From assembly GCF_900167445.1 (NCBI RefSeq), contig NZ_FUZT01000012.1, forward strand, positions 87,193 to 151,192: a stretch of 64,000 nucleotides of DNA, read 5' to 3'. The notes below the pieces were generated by a model, which saw only the letters and a list, made by a program, of their open reading frames with translations, was not told where the DNA came from and ran no database searches. This document shows positions 17,022-26,892 of the stretch, piece after piece. The number at the start of each line of letters is the position of its first letter. Positions within the stretch are counted from its first letter, which is position 1. A program made the translations under genes and the position numbers. The DNA is from Maledivibacter halophilus. Its GTDB lineage: Bacteria; Bacillota; Clostridia; Peptostreptococcales; Caminicellaceae.

Positions 17022-18710
17022 TTGAAAAAAAATAATATATCTATAGTTGTTTTTTTGTTTATAACCTTTATTATGTTTATGTTTATTGTATATAATACTA
17101 ATTTTGAATCTAAACCTGTGATAAGTGGCTTTGAGGATAAAGAGCTAATAATAAAAAAGCCTAATTCTATTATTAAGTATAATAGTAAAGACAATGATTT
17201 TATGTTAGATAGTGATAAAACAATTTACCTATCTACTGATATACTTTCTGAAGATTTAGGGGTGAAAGTTCATTTTGATCCTCGACATAATATAGCTGTA
17301 ATAACTACCTTAGATAGGGTTATAAGATTTTATGGGAATACTGATAAAGTTAAAGTAAATAATAAAGAAGCAGATTATATTAAATCAATGATTATGAATG
17401 GTGAAAAGCCTTTAATTCCAATAAATCAAATAAAAGAAGATTTAAAAATTGAAAATAAATTTTTTCCAGAGACTAATACCATAGTTGTTAAAAGTTTATA
17501 TGATGATGAAATAATAGGAAAAATAGATAGGGACAATGTAATATTAAAAAAAGATATAAAAATTTGGTCCAAAGTCATAAGAGGAATAAATAAAGGAGAA
17601 GAGGTACAAATAATTGGAGAAGCTGATGATTGGATAAAGATCTTGACCCATGATGGAAAGGTAGGCTTTGTAAAGAAAAAACTTATTACCAATATAGAAG
17701 AGATCGTTGGAATAAAGCCTGAAAAAAATAATCCTATTTGGAAGCCTGAAAAGAATAAAATAATACTTACATGGGAAAGTGTATATTCTAGAAATCCGGA
17801 TACAAGCAAGATAAAGGATATGGATGGTTTAAATGTGATATCTCCCACATGGATACACCTGATTGGAGCCGATGGAAAATTAAATCATAATATAGGAAAA
17901 GATTATATTAACTGGGCTAAGAAAAGGGGCTATAAAATTTGGGCTCTGTTTTCAAACTCCTTTGATCCAAAGCTAACAGATAAATTTTTAAATAATTCAT
18001 TGGCCAGAGAAAGGGTTATTAATGACTTATTAAATCTTATAAAAGACAATAATCTGGATGGAATCAATATAGATTTTGAAAATGTATATTTAAAAAATAA
18101 GGAATTACTTGTTCAATTTATAAGGGAAATGACTCCAGTATTTCATGAAAATAATTTAGTAGTATCTATAGATGTAACTGTAATAGGAGGAAGTGATACT
18201 TGGTCAAGATTTCTAGATAGAAAGGCATTGGGCGAAGTAGTAGATTATATGGCGGTAATGACCTATGATGAGCATTGGGCTTCAAGTCCTGTTAGTGGAT
18301 CTGTAGCTTCCATAGGGTGGGTTGAAAAGAGTATTGAGAGGATAATTAAAGAAGTGCCGTCAGAAAAGCTCTTATTAGGAGTTCCACTTTATACTAGAAT
18401 ATGGACAGAAACGCCATCAAGAGAAAGGGCCAATAAGATGTATGTAGAATCAAGGGCAGTACCAATGAAAAATGCCATGAAAATACTTGACAAGGAGAAT
18501 ATTGTTAAAATATGGGATGAAGGAGCTGGCCAATATTATATAGCCTATATAGAAAATAATAAACTTAATAAAATTTGGTTTGAAAATGCTGAATCTATTA
18601 AATTAAAAACGGACTTAGTAAAAAAATACAATCTTGCTGGAGTTGCAGCCTGGAGAAGGGGATATGAAACTGAAGAAATATGGAATATAATTGATAAAAA
18701 TATAAATTAA
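17022..18710 (+). CDS. Membrane-anchored GH18 glycosidase with SH3 domain
   Basis: A protein of 562 residues. An N-terminal membrane segment (about 5-25) is followed by a copper-amine-oxidase-N-like region (about 35-155), an SH3-like domain (about 160-225, KGEEVQIIGEADDWIKI) and a GH18 catalytic barrel (about 245-560). The catalytic DxxDxDxE box is present as LDGINIDFEN with its glutamate. Relatives such as YaaH/SleL cleave N-acetylglucosamine bonds in spore cortex peptidoglycan, so a role in cortex breakdown or wall turnover is likely but inferred. The start is TTG 17022, eight bases after AAGGGGG. Confidence 0.83.
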   Translation: MKKNNISIVVFLFITFIMFMFIVYNTNFESKPVISGFEDKELIIKKPNSIIKYNSKDNDFMLDSDKTIYLSTDILSEDLGVKVHFDPRHNIAVITTLDRVIRFYGNTDKVKVNNKEADYIKSMIMNGEKPLIPINQIKEDLKIENKFFPETNTIVVKSLYDDEIIGKIDRDNVILKKDIKIWSKVIRGINKGEEVQIIGEADDWIKILTHDGKVGFVKKKLITNIEEIVGIKPEKNNPIWKPEKNKIILTWESVYSRNPDTSKIKDMDGLNVISPTWIHLIGADGKLNHNIGKDYINWAKKRGYKIWALFSNSFDPKLTDKFLNNSLARERVINDLLNLIKDNNLDGINIDFENVYLKNKELLVQFIREMTPVFHENNLVVSIDVTVIGGSDTWSRFLDRKALGEVVDYMAVMTYDEHWASSPVSGSVASIGWVEKSIERIIKEVPSEKLLLGVPLYTRIWTETPSRERANKMYVESRAVPMKNAMKILDKENIVKIWDEGAGQYYIAYIENNKLNKIWFENAESIKLKTDLVKKYNLAGVAAWRRGYETEEIWNIIDKNIN

Positions 18711-18727
18711 AGAGTAGAAAGATCTTT

Positions 18728-18757
18728 AAATGCTCTTTTGTTATAAAAGAGCGTTTA
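18728..18757 (+). terminator. Terminator after the GH18 gene
   Basis: AAATGCTCTTTT pairs with TAAAAGAGCGTTT around GTTA. The 3' T-run is short. Confidence 0.65.
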
Positions 18758-18863
18758 ACTTAAATAGAGAGTTTTTGAAAAAAGATTAAAATACTTTTTA
18801 ATTGTATTAAGTTTCAAACTGGTATAAAATATGAAATAATACTGATTGTAAGGAGAAAAGAAC

Positions 18864-19262
18864 ATGTTATTTAGATTAATTTTACTTTTTACCATAACTC
18901 CAGTTATAGAACTGCTTTTATTACTTAAATTGTCAAAGATAACTAGTATAATTACGACAATATCTATAGTATTGTTTACGGGAATTATAGGAGCATATTT
19001 AGCTAAAAGTCAAGGAAGGTTAATACTTACTAGACTAAGAATAGAATTAAATGAAGGTAGGATGCCTGGCAATGAACTTTTAAATGGTTTATGTGTTTTA
19101 GTTGGAGGAGCTTTATTACTTACCCCAGGGATTATAACTGACCTATTGGGATTTGTTTTAGTAATACCTGGTACTAGAGAAATCTTTAAAGGAATTATTA
19201 AGAAGTTTCTCTCTAAAAAACTTGAAGATGGGAGTATAAACATACATTATAGACGGTGGTAG
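18864..19262 (+). CDS. fxsA: FxsA family membrane protein
   Basis: A protein of 132 residues with three hydrophobic helices. The family signature is clear: an N-terminal ITPVIELLLLL, the central AYLAKSQG and LLTPGIITDLLGFVLVIPGTR. FxsA from E. coli relieves phage T7 exclusion when overproduced; its normal role is unknown. AAGGAG lies at the right distance before ATG. It is 46 bases upstream of the sigma-54 activator gene, so cotranscription is possible. Confidence 0.85.
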   Translation: MLFRLILLFTITPVIELLLLLKLSKITSIITTISIVLFTGIIGAYLAKSQGRLILTRLRIELNEGRMPGNELLNGLCVLVGGALLLTPGIITDLLGFVLVIPGTREIFKGIIKKFLSKKLEDGSINIHYRRW

Positions 19263-19308
19263 CATTATGAAATTTACATCGTGGATGATATAAGGAGGTT
19301 GAGGAAAC

Positions 19309-20745
19309 TTGGATCATAAATTCTTGTTAGAAGCAATACTGACTCATCTAGATGAAGGAATATTAGTAGTAGATAATGATGCAAATGTAACCTTTTATAA
19401 TGAGCCGGCCACAAGTATTGCAGGAATCTCAAAAGAAGAAGCTATTGGGAAGAATATATTAGAAATTTTTCCGGATTTAGATGATGAAACTAGTTCCTTT
19501 TATCATGTCCTTAAAACCAAAGAACCTATGATTGATTATGTTCAAACCTATTCAAATTATCAGGGAAGACAAGTGACTACAGTAACATCAACTATACCAT
19601 TATTAAAAGAAGGAAGGCTTGTAGGTGCTCTTGAAATGTACAGGCCATTTGATTGTGTAAAGGAATTATCTGAAAAAGTTTTAGCATTACAAAAAGAATT
19701 ATTTAAAAAGAATACTTGTAAGAACGAATATAAGGGAAATGGTACCCATTATACCTTTGATGATATAATTGGTGAAAATATTCAAATTAAAGAACTAAAG
19801 AAAAAAGCAACTAAAATTGCTGATAGCTTATCACCGATTTTAGTTTATGGTGAAACTGGAACTGGCAAAGAATTACTAGTCCAAGGCATTCACAATGCAA
19901 GTATAAAAAGAAGAAATAAACCTTTTATTGCTCAAAACTGTGCTGCAATACCTAACAGTCTTTTAGAAGGAATACTTTTTGGAACTTCACTTGGAAGCTT
20001 TACAGGAGCAAAGGATAAGCCTGGCTTATTTGAATTAGCTGATGGAGGGACTCTTTTTTTAGATGAAATCAATTCTATGGATATAGAACTTCAGGCTAAG
20101 CTTTTAAGGGTATTACAAGATGGTGTTATTAGAAGAGTAGGTGGGAAAAAAACCCTTGAGGTTGATGTTAGGGTAATAACCTCTACCAATGAAGACCCTG
20201 TAAAAGTTATGCAGCAAAAAAGGTTAAGAAAAGATTTATATTATAGACTGAATGTTATTGCTTTAGACATACCTCCACTTAGGGAAAGGATGGATGATAT
20301 AGAAATTTTAGTAAAAAGTTTTATTGAATTGTATAATAAAAAATTGAATAAAAATGTTTTAGGATTAACAGAAGAATGTATGGATGCAATAAAAAAATAT
20401 AATTGGCCAGGAAATGTAAGAGAATTAAAATATACAATCGAGAGTATTATGAATTTTGCTGAAGGAAAAAGAATAGAAGTTGATAATTTACCGTCTCATA
20501 TAAAACATCATAATTATAACTCAAATAAAATTATAGATGAAGATGATAAACAAACGTATCATGAGCTTCCTCCGCTAAAAAAGGCTATATCACAGTATGA
20601 AAAAAAATTAGTTATAGAGGCTTTAGAAAGATCCGATGGAAACTGTGCTGAAGCTGCAAGGATGCTGAAGGTTCCCAGGCAGACCTTGCATAATAAGGTT
20701 AAAAAATATGATATAAAAATAAAGTATAAAGTTGAATATATGTAA
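19309..20745 (+). CDS. Sigma-54-dependent activator (PAS, AAA+, Fis-type HTH)
   Basis: A protein of 478 residues: an N-terminal PAS sensor (about 10-120), an AAA+ domain (about 148-385) with intact Walker A GETGTGKE, a GSFTGA loop that contacts sigma-54, and Walker B GGTLFLDEI, then a C-terminal HTH with EAARMLKVPRQTLHNKVKKY. It is of the RocR type. The start is TTG 19309, ten bases after AAGGAGG. It lies directly upstream of the oligopeptide operon, which has a sigma-54 promoter at 20883-20898, so that operon is the likely target. The hydroxyproline locus at 27548 may be a second one. Confidence 0.9.
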   Translation: MDHKFLLEAILTHLDEGILVVDNDANVTFYNEPATSIAGISKEEAIGKNILEIFPDLDDETSSFYHVLKTKEPMIDYVQTYSNYQGRQVTTVTSTIPLLKEGRLVGALEMYRPFDCVKELSEKVLALQKELFKKNTCKNEYKGNGTHYTFDDIIGENIQIKELKKKATKIADSLSPILVYGETGTGKELLVQGIHNASIKRRNKPFIAQNCAAIPNSLLEGILFGTSLGSFTGAKDKPGLFELADGGTLFLDEINSMDIELQAKLLRVLQDGVIRRVGGKKTLEVDVRVITSTNEDPVKVMQQKRLRKDLYYRLNVIALDIPPLRERMDDIEILVKSFIELYNKKLNKNVLGLTEECMDAIKKYNWPGNVRELKYTIESIMNFAEGKRIEVDNLPSHIKHHNYNSNKIIDEDDKQTYHELPPLKKAISQYEKKLVIEALERSDGNCAEAARMLKVPRQTLHNKVKKYDIKIKYKVEYM

Positions 20746-20775
20746 CAGAAAAGAGACAATGTAAAAAAAATTTTG

Positions 20776-20805
20776 AAAAACGTCCCTAAATTGGGACGTT
20801 TTTCC
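20776..20805 (+). terminator. Terminator after the sigma-54 activator gene
   Basis: AAAAACGTCCC (20776-20786) pairs perfectly with GGGACGTTTTT (20793-20803) around TAAATT. It isolates the activator gene from the opp operon. Confidence 0.9.
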
Positions 20806-20882
20806 TTTTGTCTTTTTTAAAAATATATCTTAATAAATCTAATAAACACCATATTACACTATTCATATAATAAATAAAATTA

Positions 20883-20898
20883 TGGCACAGTAATTGCA
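20883..20898 (+). promoter_or_regulatory. Sigma-54 promoter of the opp operon
   Basis: TGGCACAGTAATTGCA matches the consensus TGGCAC-N5-TTGCA exactly. GG at 20884-20885 and GC at 20896-20897 are ten bases apart, as required. It lies about 185 bases before oppB. The rest of 20746-21082 holds the terminator at 20776 and a strong ribosome binding site (20971-20980) with no usable start codon behind it. Confidence 0.88.
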
Positions 20899-21082
20899 AT
20901 AATTGTTTAAATGTATTAAAAATTAAAAATATAAGAAATATTTAGATTGATATACAAAAATATACTCTGAAAGGAGGTGAAAAAAATAGTAATTAATAGG
21001 TTTGATTTAAAATTCAAGTAGTAATAAATAATTTGGATCAAGTTAAAGGATTTAATTTTAAAAATATCATAGGGGGGAAGCA

Positions 21083-22024
21083 ATGACTAAATTTATTCTT
21101 AGAAGAACAGCATATGGTTTATTAACATGTTTAATTATTGTCACAATAACCTTTTTTCTAATCCATAATATTCCCGGAAGCCCTTTGACAGCAAAAATGG
21201 CTGGAAAATATCTTCCACAAGAAGCTGTTAAAGCTTTTGAAGAAAAATATGGATTAGATAAACCCTTGATTGTTCAATATGGAATGTTCATGAAACGTTT
21301 AGTTTTAGAAGGTGATTTAGGAGATTCTCTAATTCATGTTGGGAGGTCTGTAAACGAAACTATCAAAGAGCACGCTCCCGTTTCTGCCAGGATTGGATTG
21401 CAAGCCATTATAATTGAAATGATAATTGGATTGACAATGGGTATTGTTGCAGGGTTTAAAAGAGGGAGTTGGATAGACCAAGCAGTTATGATTGTGGTGA
21501 TTCTAGGTATTTGTGTGCCCAGCTTTGTAGTGGCCACCCTTTTGCAGTATGTATTTGGTGTAAAGCTATCAATTTTTCCTATTTTTGGTTGGGGAGAGTT
21601 TGAAAATACCATACTTCCTACAATAGCCTTAGCTTTTTATGGTATAGCAATGTTTAGTAAATATATGAGAAATAGTGTGCTAGGAGTGGTTGGTGAAGAT
21701 TATATATTGACTGCTAAGGCAAAAGGAGTTTCTCAAACAAATCTTATTATAAAACATATCCTTAGAAATGCCATACTTCCTATAATTACACTATTTGGAC
21801 CACATCTTATGTTTATATTCGCAGGATCATTTGTTATTGAGAAGATATTTTCTGTACCAGGTCTAGGCGCTTATTTTGTATCTTCTGTGGCAAATAATGA
21901 CTATACTATGATATTAGGATTGACTATATTATATTCGGTATTATACATCTTTTCTCTTATTTTAGTTGATATTTTATATGGTATAGCAGACCCAAGAATA
22001 AGACTTACAAAGGATGATAGATAG
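21083..22024 (+). CDS. oppB: Oligopeptide/dipeptide ABC transporter permease (OppB family)
   Basis: A membrane protein of 313 residues with six hydrophobic segments. FILRRTAYGLLTCLIIVTIT at the start and GEDYILTAKAKGVSQTNLIIKH (the coupling loop) are typical of the DppB/OppB family. AGGGGGGAAG precedes the ATG. It is the first gene of oppBCDFA behind a sigma-54 promoter, and would form the translocation channel with OppC. Confidence 0.9.
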   Translation: MTKFILRRTAYGLLTCLIIVTITFFLIHNIPGSPLTAKMAGKYLPQEAVKAFEEKYGLDKPLIVQYGMFMKRLVLEGDLGDSLIHVGRSVNETIKEHAPVSARIGLQAIIIEMIIGLTMGIVAGFKRGSWIDQAVMIVVILGICVPSFVVATLLQYVFGVKLSIFPIFGWGEFENTILPTIALAFYGIAMFSKYMRNSVLGVVGEDYILTAKAKGVSQTNLIIKHILRNAILPIITLFGPHLMFIFAGSFVIEKIFSVPGLGAYFVSSVANNDYTMILGLTILYSVLYIFSLILVDILYGIADPRIRLTKDDR

Positions 22025-22034
22025 GAGGGGGACC

Positions 22035-22973
22035 ATGACCGAGAATGTAAAGAGCAGCATGGAACTGACTAGGGACAAATTTGTAATTATTGGATGTAAG
22101 GATTTGGATGCCGAAAAAATAAACAGACCCAGTATTACCTATTGGCAGGATGTCTGGAGAAGATTTAAGTCAAATAAAGTGGCAATTGGTGCAGCAGTAC
22201 TTCTTTTGATTATTTGTTTATTGTGCATATTTGGACCTACAATTTCGGGATATGAATACGATGCTATGGATACCCAGTCTAGGAATATTTCTCCTAATTC
22301 TGAGAACTGGTTTGGAACAGATGAAATGGGGAGAGATATGTTTGCCAGAGTTTTTATGGGGGGAAGAGTATCTATTATTATAGGTATTGTGTGTACAGCA
22401 GTAATGGTAACAATTGGAGTATTAATTGGTGGAATAGCAGGCTATTTTGGAGGTGTAGTTGATGATGCTTTAATGAGACTTGTTGAGATAATAGGAAGTA
22501 TTCCAAGATTGATTTTTGTAATTTTAATACAGATAATTTTAGGGAGAGGAATGTTTCAGCTGGTATTTGCCCTTACCATATCTGCATGGGGCGGAACAGC
22601 AAGATTAGTTAGAGGACAAATATTACAGTTAAAGGAAATGGAATTTGTATTGGCGGAACACTCTCTAGGGGCTAGTCCTTTTAGAATAATATGGAAGCAC
22701 TTTATACCCAATGTTTTAGGAATTATTATAGTAAGGGTCACTTTAGCTGTTCCTATGTTTATATTTGAAGAAGCTTTTCTAAGTTTTGTAGGTTTAGGAA
22801 TTCAGCCTCCAGAAACAAGCTGGGGAGCATTAGCATCAACAGCACAGGGTAATCTCATGTTTTACCCATATCAGTTATTTTTTCCATGTCTATTAATAAG
22901 TCTAACAATGCTTTCCTTTAATTTAATGGGAGATGGTCTAAACGATTCTTTAGATCCTAAATTACGTCAATGA
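22035..22973 (+). CDS. oppC: Oligopeptide/dipeptide ABC transporter permease (OppC family)
   Basis: A protein of 312 residues. It begins with a cytoplasmic stretch of about 55 residues, then TYWQDVWRRFKSNKVAIGAA leads into the first of six membrane segments. NWFGTDEMGRDMFARV is a clear OppC/DppC signature. An in-frame ATG at 22014 overlaps oppB, but AGGAGGGGG (22023-22031) points to ATG 22035. It pairs with OppB. Confidence 0.9.
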   Translation: MTENVKSSMELTRDKFVIIGCKDLDAEKINRPSITYWQDVWRRFKSNKVAIGAAVLLLIICLLCIFGPTISGYEYDAMDTQSRNISPNSENWFGTDEMGRDMFARVFMGGRVSIIIGIVCTAVMVTIGVLIGGIAGYFGGVVDDALMRLVEIIGSIPRLIFVILIQIILGRGMFQLVFALTISAWGGTARLVRGQILQLKEMEFVLAEHSLGASPFRIIWKHFIPNVLGIIIVRVTLAVPMFIFEEAFLSFVGLGIQPPETSWGALASTAQGNLMFYPYQLFFPCLLISLTMLSFNLMGDGLNDSLDPKLRQ

Positions 22974-22991
22974 TTGTGAGGGTGATATAAT

Positions 22992-24029
22992 ATGGAAAAA
23001 ATATTAGAAGTAAAAGACCTAAAAGTATCCTTCCATACATATGCAGGAGAATGCCAGGCTGTTAGAGGAATAAGCTTTCACCTTAACAAGGGAGAGACAT
23101 TGGCTGTGGTTGGAGAATCAGGGTGTGGTAAGACTGTCACAGCTAAATCTATTATGAAGCTTCTACCTGTGCCTCCTTCAGAGATTAAGGAAGGATCGGA
23201 AATAATATTTAAAGATAAAAATTTAGTAAATATGTGTGAAAAGGAACTTAGACTATTAAGAGGATCTGAGATATCTATGATATTTCAAGATCCTATGACG
23301 TCTTTGAATCCTACTGCAAAGATAGGTAAACAAATAGCTGAAAGTTTAATTATACATAGAGGAATGAATAAGAAGGATGCCTTTAAAGAGGCAGTTAAGA
23401 TGCTTGAATTGGTTAATATACCTAATGCAGATAAAAGAGCTAATCAATATCCCCACGAATTTTCTGGTGGAATGAGGCAAAGGGCTATAATAGCTATAGC
23501 ATTGGCCTGCAATCCTAGCATATTAATTGCTGATGAACCTACCACAGCCCTTGATGTAACTATTCAAGCTCAAATAATGGATCTTATCAATGAATTGCAA
23601 GAAAAACTGGATACCGCTGTCATGCTTGTTACCCATGACCTTGGGGTTGTGGCAGATGTAGCTGATAGAATACAAGTTATGTATGCCGGTAAGATTGTTG
23701 AAAGGGGAACAACCGATGAAATATTTTATAATCCAAAGCATCCCTATACCTGGGCATTACTTCGTTCCGTTCCAAAGCTTTCAACCGAGAATAAAGAGGA
23801 ATTATATGCGTTAAAGGGAACTCCACCGGATTTAGTTAATCCTCCAATAGGTTGTCCATTTTCAGCTAGATGTGATTATTGCATGGATATTTGTAAAGAA
23901 ATCATGCCTGAGGTAACAAATATAAGTGATACACAAGAAGTATCCTGTTGGCTTCAGCATCCTCTAGCACCAAAAGTTGAGATTCCAGAAGAACTTCGTT
24001 ATGGGGGTGAAATAAATGAAGCAAGCTGA
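22992..24029 (+). CDS. oppD: Oligopeptide ABC transporter ATPase (OppD family)
   Basis: A protein of 345 residues. Walker A is GESGCGKTVT (near residue 40), the signature is FSGGMRQRAIIAIAL and Walker B is LIADEPTTALD. The C-terminal oligopeptide-specific extension contains the cysteine group C-PF-ARCDYC-DIC, which in related ATPases binds a 4Fe-4S cluster. It overlaps the oppF start by 14 bases. Confidence 0.92.
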   Translation: MEKILEVKDLKVSFHTYAGECQAVRGISFHLNKGETLAVVGESGCGKTVTAKSIMKLLPVPPSEIKEGSEIIFKDKNLVNMCEKELRLLRGSEISMIFQDPMTSLNPTAKIGKQIAESLIIHRGMNKKDAFKEAVKMLELVNIPNADKRANQYPHEFSGGMRQRAIIAIALACNPSILIADEPTTALDVTIQAQIMDLINELQEKLDTAVMLVTHDLGVVADVADRIQVMYAGKIVERGTTDEIFYNPKHPYTWALLRSVPKLSTENKEELYALKGTPPDLVNPPIGCPFSARCDYCMDICKEIMPEVTNISDTQEVSCWLQHPLAPKVEIPEELRYGGEINEAS

Positions 24030-24990
24030 TAACGTTTTAATTCAAGTAAAGGACTTAAAAAAATATTTTAAAGTAGGTAGAAAAGCAGTTCTTAAGGCAG
24101 TTGATGGAGTAACCTTTGATATTAAAAAAGGAGAGACCATAGGACTAGTTGGAGAATCCGGATGTGGGAAAACCACCTGTGGAAGAACCGTTATGGGATT
24201 ATATAAGGCCACTGGCGGTGAAGTTATATTTGATGGGGTAAATGTACATCATCTAAAGGCTGATGAAAAAAAGGCTTTTACAAGAAAGTCACAAATTATT
24301 TTTCAAGATCCCTATGCTTCTCTTAATCCCAGAATGACAGTTGGTGATATTGTAGCATCGGGAATTGATATACATAAGATTTATACAGGGAAAAAAAGAA
24401 TGGATAGAATATACGAGCTTCTTAACCTTGTTGGACTTAATAAGGAACATGCATCTAGATTTCCCCATGAATTCTCTGGAGGGCAAAGACAACGTATTGG
24501 TATAGCTAGGGCACTTGCGATGGAGCCTCAGTTTATAGTATGTGATGAGCCTATTTCTGCATTAGATGTATCTATACAAGCCCAAATAGTAAACTTACTT
24601 ATCAAGCTTCAAAGAGAATACGGACTAACATATTTATTTATAGCACATGATCTTTCAATGGTTAGACATATATCCGATAGAGTTGGTGTAATGTATTTAG
24701 GTAATATGGTGGAGTTGACATCCAGTAATGAGCTTTATAAAAATCCCCTACACCCATATACAAGTGCTTTAATGACTGCAATTCCAATAGCTGATCCTAA
24801 AACAGCCAGAAGTATTAATAGAGTTAAATTGGAGGGAGAAGTTGCAAGTCCCATTAATCCTAAACCAGGTTGTAAATTTTCCAGTAGATGTAATTATGTA
24901 AAGCCGGAATGCTTAACATCAACACCTAAGCTTCTTGAAGTAGAAAAGAATCATTTTGTTGCATGTCATTTATTTAATGAAGTCCAATAA
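24016..24990 (+). CDS. oppF: Oligopeptide ABC transporter ATPase (OppF family)
   Basis: A protein of 324 residues. Walker A is GESGCGKTTC, the signature is FSGGQRQRIGIARAL and Walker B is IVCDEPISALD. A cysteine-bearing C-terminal extension (GCKFSSRCNYVKPEC) is present as in OppD. It forms the ATPase heterodimer with OppD. GGGGGTG inside the oppD end serves as its ribosome binding site. Confidence 0.92.
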   Translation: MKQADNVLIQVKDLKKYFKVGRKAVLKAVDGVTFDIKKGETIGLVGESGCGKTTCGRTVMGLYKATGGEVIFDGVNVHHLKADEKKAFTRKSQIIFQDPYASLNPRMTVGDIVASGIDIHKIYTGKKRMDRIYELLNLVGLNKEHASRFPHEFSGGQRQRIGIARALAMEPQFIVCDEPISALDVSIQAQIVNLLIKLQREYGLTYLFIAHDLSMVRHISDRVGVMYLGNMVELTSSNELYKNPLHPYTSALMTAIPIADPKTARSINRVKLEGEVASPINPKPGCKFSSRCNYVKPECLTSTPKLLEVEKNHFVACHLFNEVQ

Positions 24991-25060
24991 TTAATAATTT
25001 GGTTATTTTTATATAAATGTTTTTTATAGTTTTGAAAATATAATTTAGAGGGGGAAAAAA

Positions 25061-26827
25061 ATGAAAGGTAAAAAAATTTTTGTATTATTTTTGGTTATGA
25101 TTCTGATGGCAACGGTATTATTAAGTGGTTGTGGCGGAAATGAAGAACCAGCTAATATTGGTGGAACAAATGAAAACACTGAAGCACCTGCACAGGAATC
25201 TAATAAAAAGGCAGAAATTCCTAAAGGAATGAAAGAAGTAAACGGTATTGTGATGGATGAAGAGCAGTATTTGAATTTAATAGGAATGGAACCGGAATCA
25301 TTAGACACTACAAGATCTAGCATATCTTCTGCATGGGAAGCACAAACTTTATTATTTGAAGGATTGACTAGAGTAGAGATGACAGAAGATGGTATTGAAA
25401 AGATAGTGCCAGGCATGGCTGAGAAATGGGAGAATAATGAAGAAGGAACAGAGTTCACTTTCTACTTAAGAGATGCATTATGGAGTGATGGTAAGCCAGT
25501 TAAGGCCCAGGATTTTGAATATGCTGTTAAAAGGCTCTTAGATCCTAAAACTGCTTCACCCTATGCCTGGTTATTTACACCAATCATAAAGAACGGTGCA
25601 GCTTTTAATAAGGGCGAAGTTTCAGCTGATAAAGTAGGTGTTACTGCAATAGATGATAAAACACTAAAGTTTCAGCTTGCTAAGCCAGTTCCATACTTTA
25701 TGCAGCTATCATACTTCATTGTTATGTCGCCTTTAAGACAAGATATAGTAGAAAAACATGGCGATGCCTATGGACAAGAGGCAGAACAAATAGTATCAAA
25801 TGGACCTTTTATCATTAAGGAATGGGTGCATGATAATAAAATGGTATTTGAAAAGAATCCAAATTATTGGGATAAAGACCATGTATATATAGAAAAGATG
25901 CAGTGGAATAATGTTCTAGAAGCTGATGCAAGAATGCAGGCCCTATTAAAGGGAGATATAGATGCAGCTATAGTTTATAAACGTGAATGGGAAGATAAAT
26001 TCAAAAGTATGAATGATGAATTTAATTTCTTAGCTAAGCCTTTAGCATGGCAGTCTTGGAATATTTATAATCATAATGATAGATATTTTAAAAATGCGAA
26101 GATTAGAAAAGCCTTTTCAGTAGCCTTTGATAAAGAAGAGTTTAATGAAGTAGTTTTTGGTGGAAGTAGAATTCCAGCGGAAAATTATATTCCAGATGAT
26201 ATTATGATTGGTAATGAAAATTATCAGCAGAAAAATGGGAATCCTAAATTTGTTAAAAAGCTATCCAATGAAATAACAGATCCTAAGGCTTTATTGATAG
26301 AAGGACTTAAGGAATTGGGAGAAGATCCTGATCCTGCTAAGATGGACGTTACATATATGCCTCTTGGAAATACTGATATAGCAAGAAAAACTGGGGAATT
26401 CATGCAGCAATCCTTTAAGAAAAAACTTGGTGTAAATGTTAAGCTTGATATATTACAAGCTAATATATGTTATGATAAGTTTGACAAGGGAGATTTCCAG
26501 GTTTTTGATACAGGCTGGATCGGTGACTATGATGATCCAAGCACCTTCCTAGATTTATGGCATTCTACAGATGGATACTACAAAATTGGATTTGAGAATG
26601 AAGAATATAATAATTTAGTTGAAGAAGCAGCAAAAATTATAGACAACGATAAAAGAGCAGAGCTTTATAAAAGAGCAGAAGAAATACTTGTATATGAAGA
26701 AGCAGCTTGTGGGCCTACAGTAATAGGTAAAAGGAATACAGCTGTTAGAAATTATCTAAAAAATTATGAAGGTTTTTCATTTGCTAAGAGAAACTTTGTT
26801 GGAGTTTATACAGCTGGAAGAAAATAA
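25061..26827 (+). CDS. oppA: Oligopeptide-binding lipoprotein (OppA family, SBP_bac_5)
   Basis: A protein of 588 residues with signal peptide and lipobox LLSGC (Cys24). A Gly/Glu/Asn-rich linker (about 25-55) is followed by the family-5 binding fold. EGLTRVE, GMAEKWENNEEGTEFTFYLR and LWSDGKPVKAQDFEYAVKRL are its hallmarks. It captures peptides outside the cell for OppBCDF. It is the last gene of the operon, with GAGGGGG before the ATG and a terminator at 26859. Together with the nearby hydroxyproline dehydratase it would suit growth on collagen-like peptides (inference). Confidence 0.92.
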   Translation: MKGKKIFVLFLVMILMATVLLSGCGGNEEPANIGGTNENTEAPAQESNKKAEIPKGMKEVNGIVMDEEQYLNLIGMEPESLDTTRSSISSAWEAQTLLFEGLTRVEMTEDGIEKIVPGMAEKWENNEEGTEFTFYLRDALWSDGKPVKAQDFEYAVKRLLDPKTASPYAWLFTPIIKNGAAFNKGEVSADKVGVTAIDDKTLKFQLAKPVPYFMQLSYFIVMSPLRQDIVEKHGDAYGQEAEQIVSNGPFIIKEWVHDNKMVFEKNPNYWDKDHVYIEKMQWNNVLEADARMQALLKGDIDAAIVYKREWEDKFKSMNDEFNFLAKPLAWQSWNIYNHNDRYFKNAKIRKAFSVAFDKEEFNEVVFGGSRIPAENYIPDDIMIGNENYQQKNGNPKFVKKLSNEITDPKALLIEGLKELGEDPDPAKMDVTYMPLGNTDIARKTGEFMQQSFKKKLGVNVKLDILQANICYDKFDKGDFQVFDTGWIGDYDDPSTFLDLWHSTDGYYKIGFENEEYNNLVEEAAKIIDNDKRAELYKRAEEILVYEEAACGPTVIGKRNTAVRNYLKNYEGFSFAKRNFVGVYTAGRK

Positions 26828-26858
26828 TAAATTATATAGATTAAGACCTTCTCATTTT

Positions 26859-26892
26859 GCCCTTAGTTGTTTTTACAGCTAAGGGCTTGTAT
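26859..26892 (+). terminator. Terminator of the opp operon
   Basis: GCCCTTAGTTGT pairs with ACAGCTAAGGGC around a T-rich loop, followed by TTGTATTTT. A single C-family half-repeat follows near 26908-26935. Confidence 0.8.

Noticed and set aside
20971..21020. Ribosome binding site AAAGGAGGTG followed by a 14-codon frame (leader peptide before oppB)
   Set aside because: The only codon at the right distance is ATA, and the GTG in the site itself is too close to be used. Not reported as a gene.
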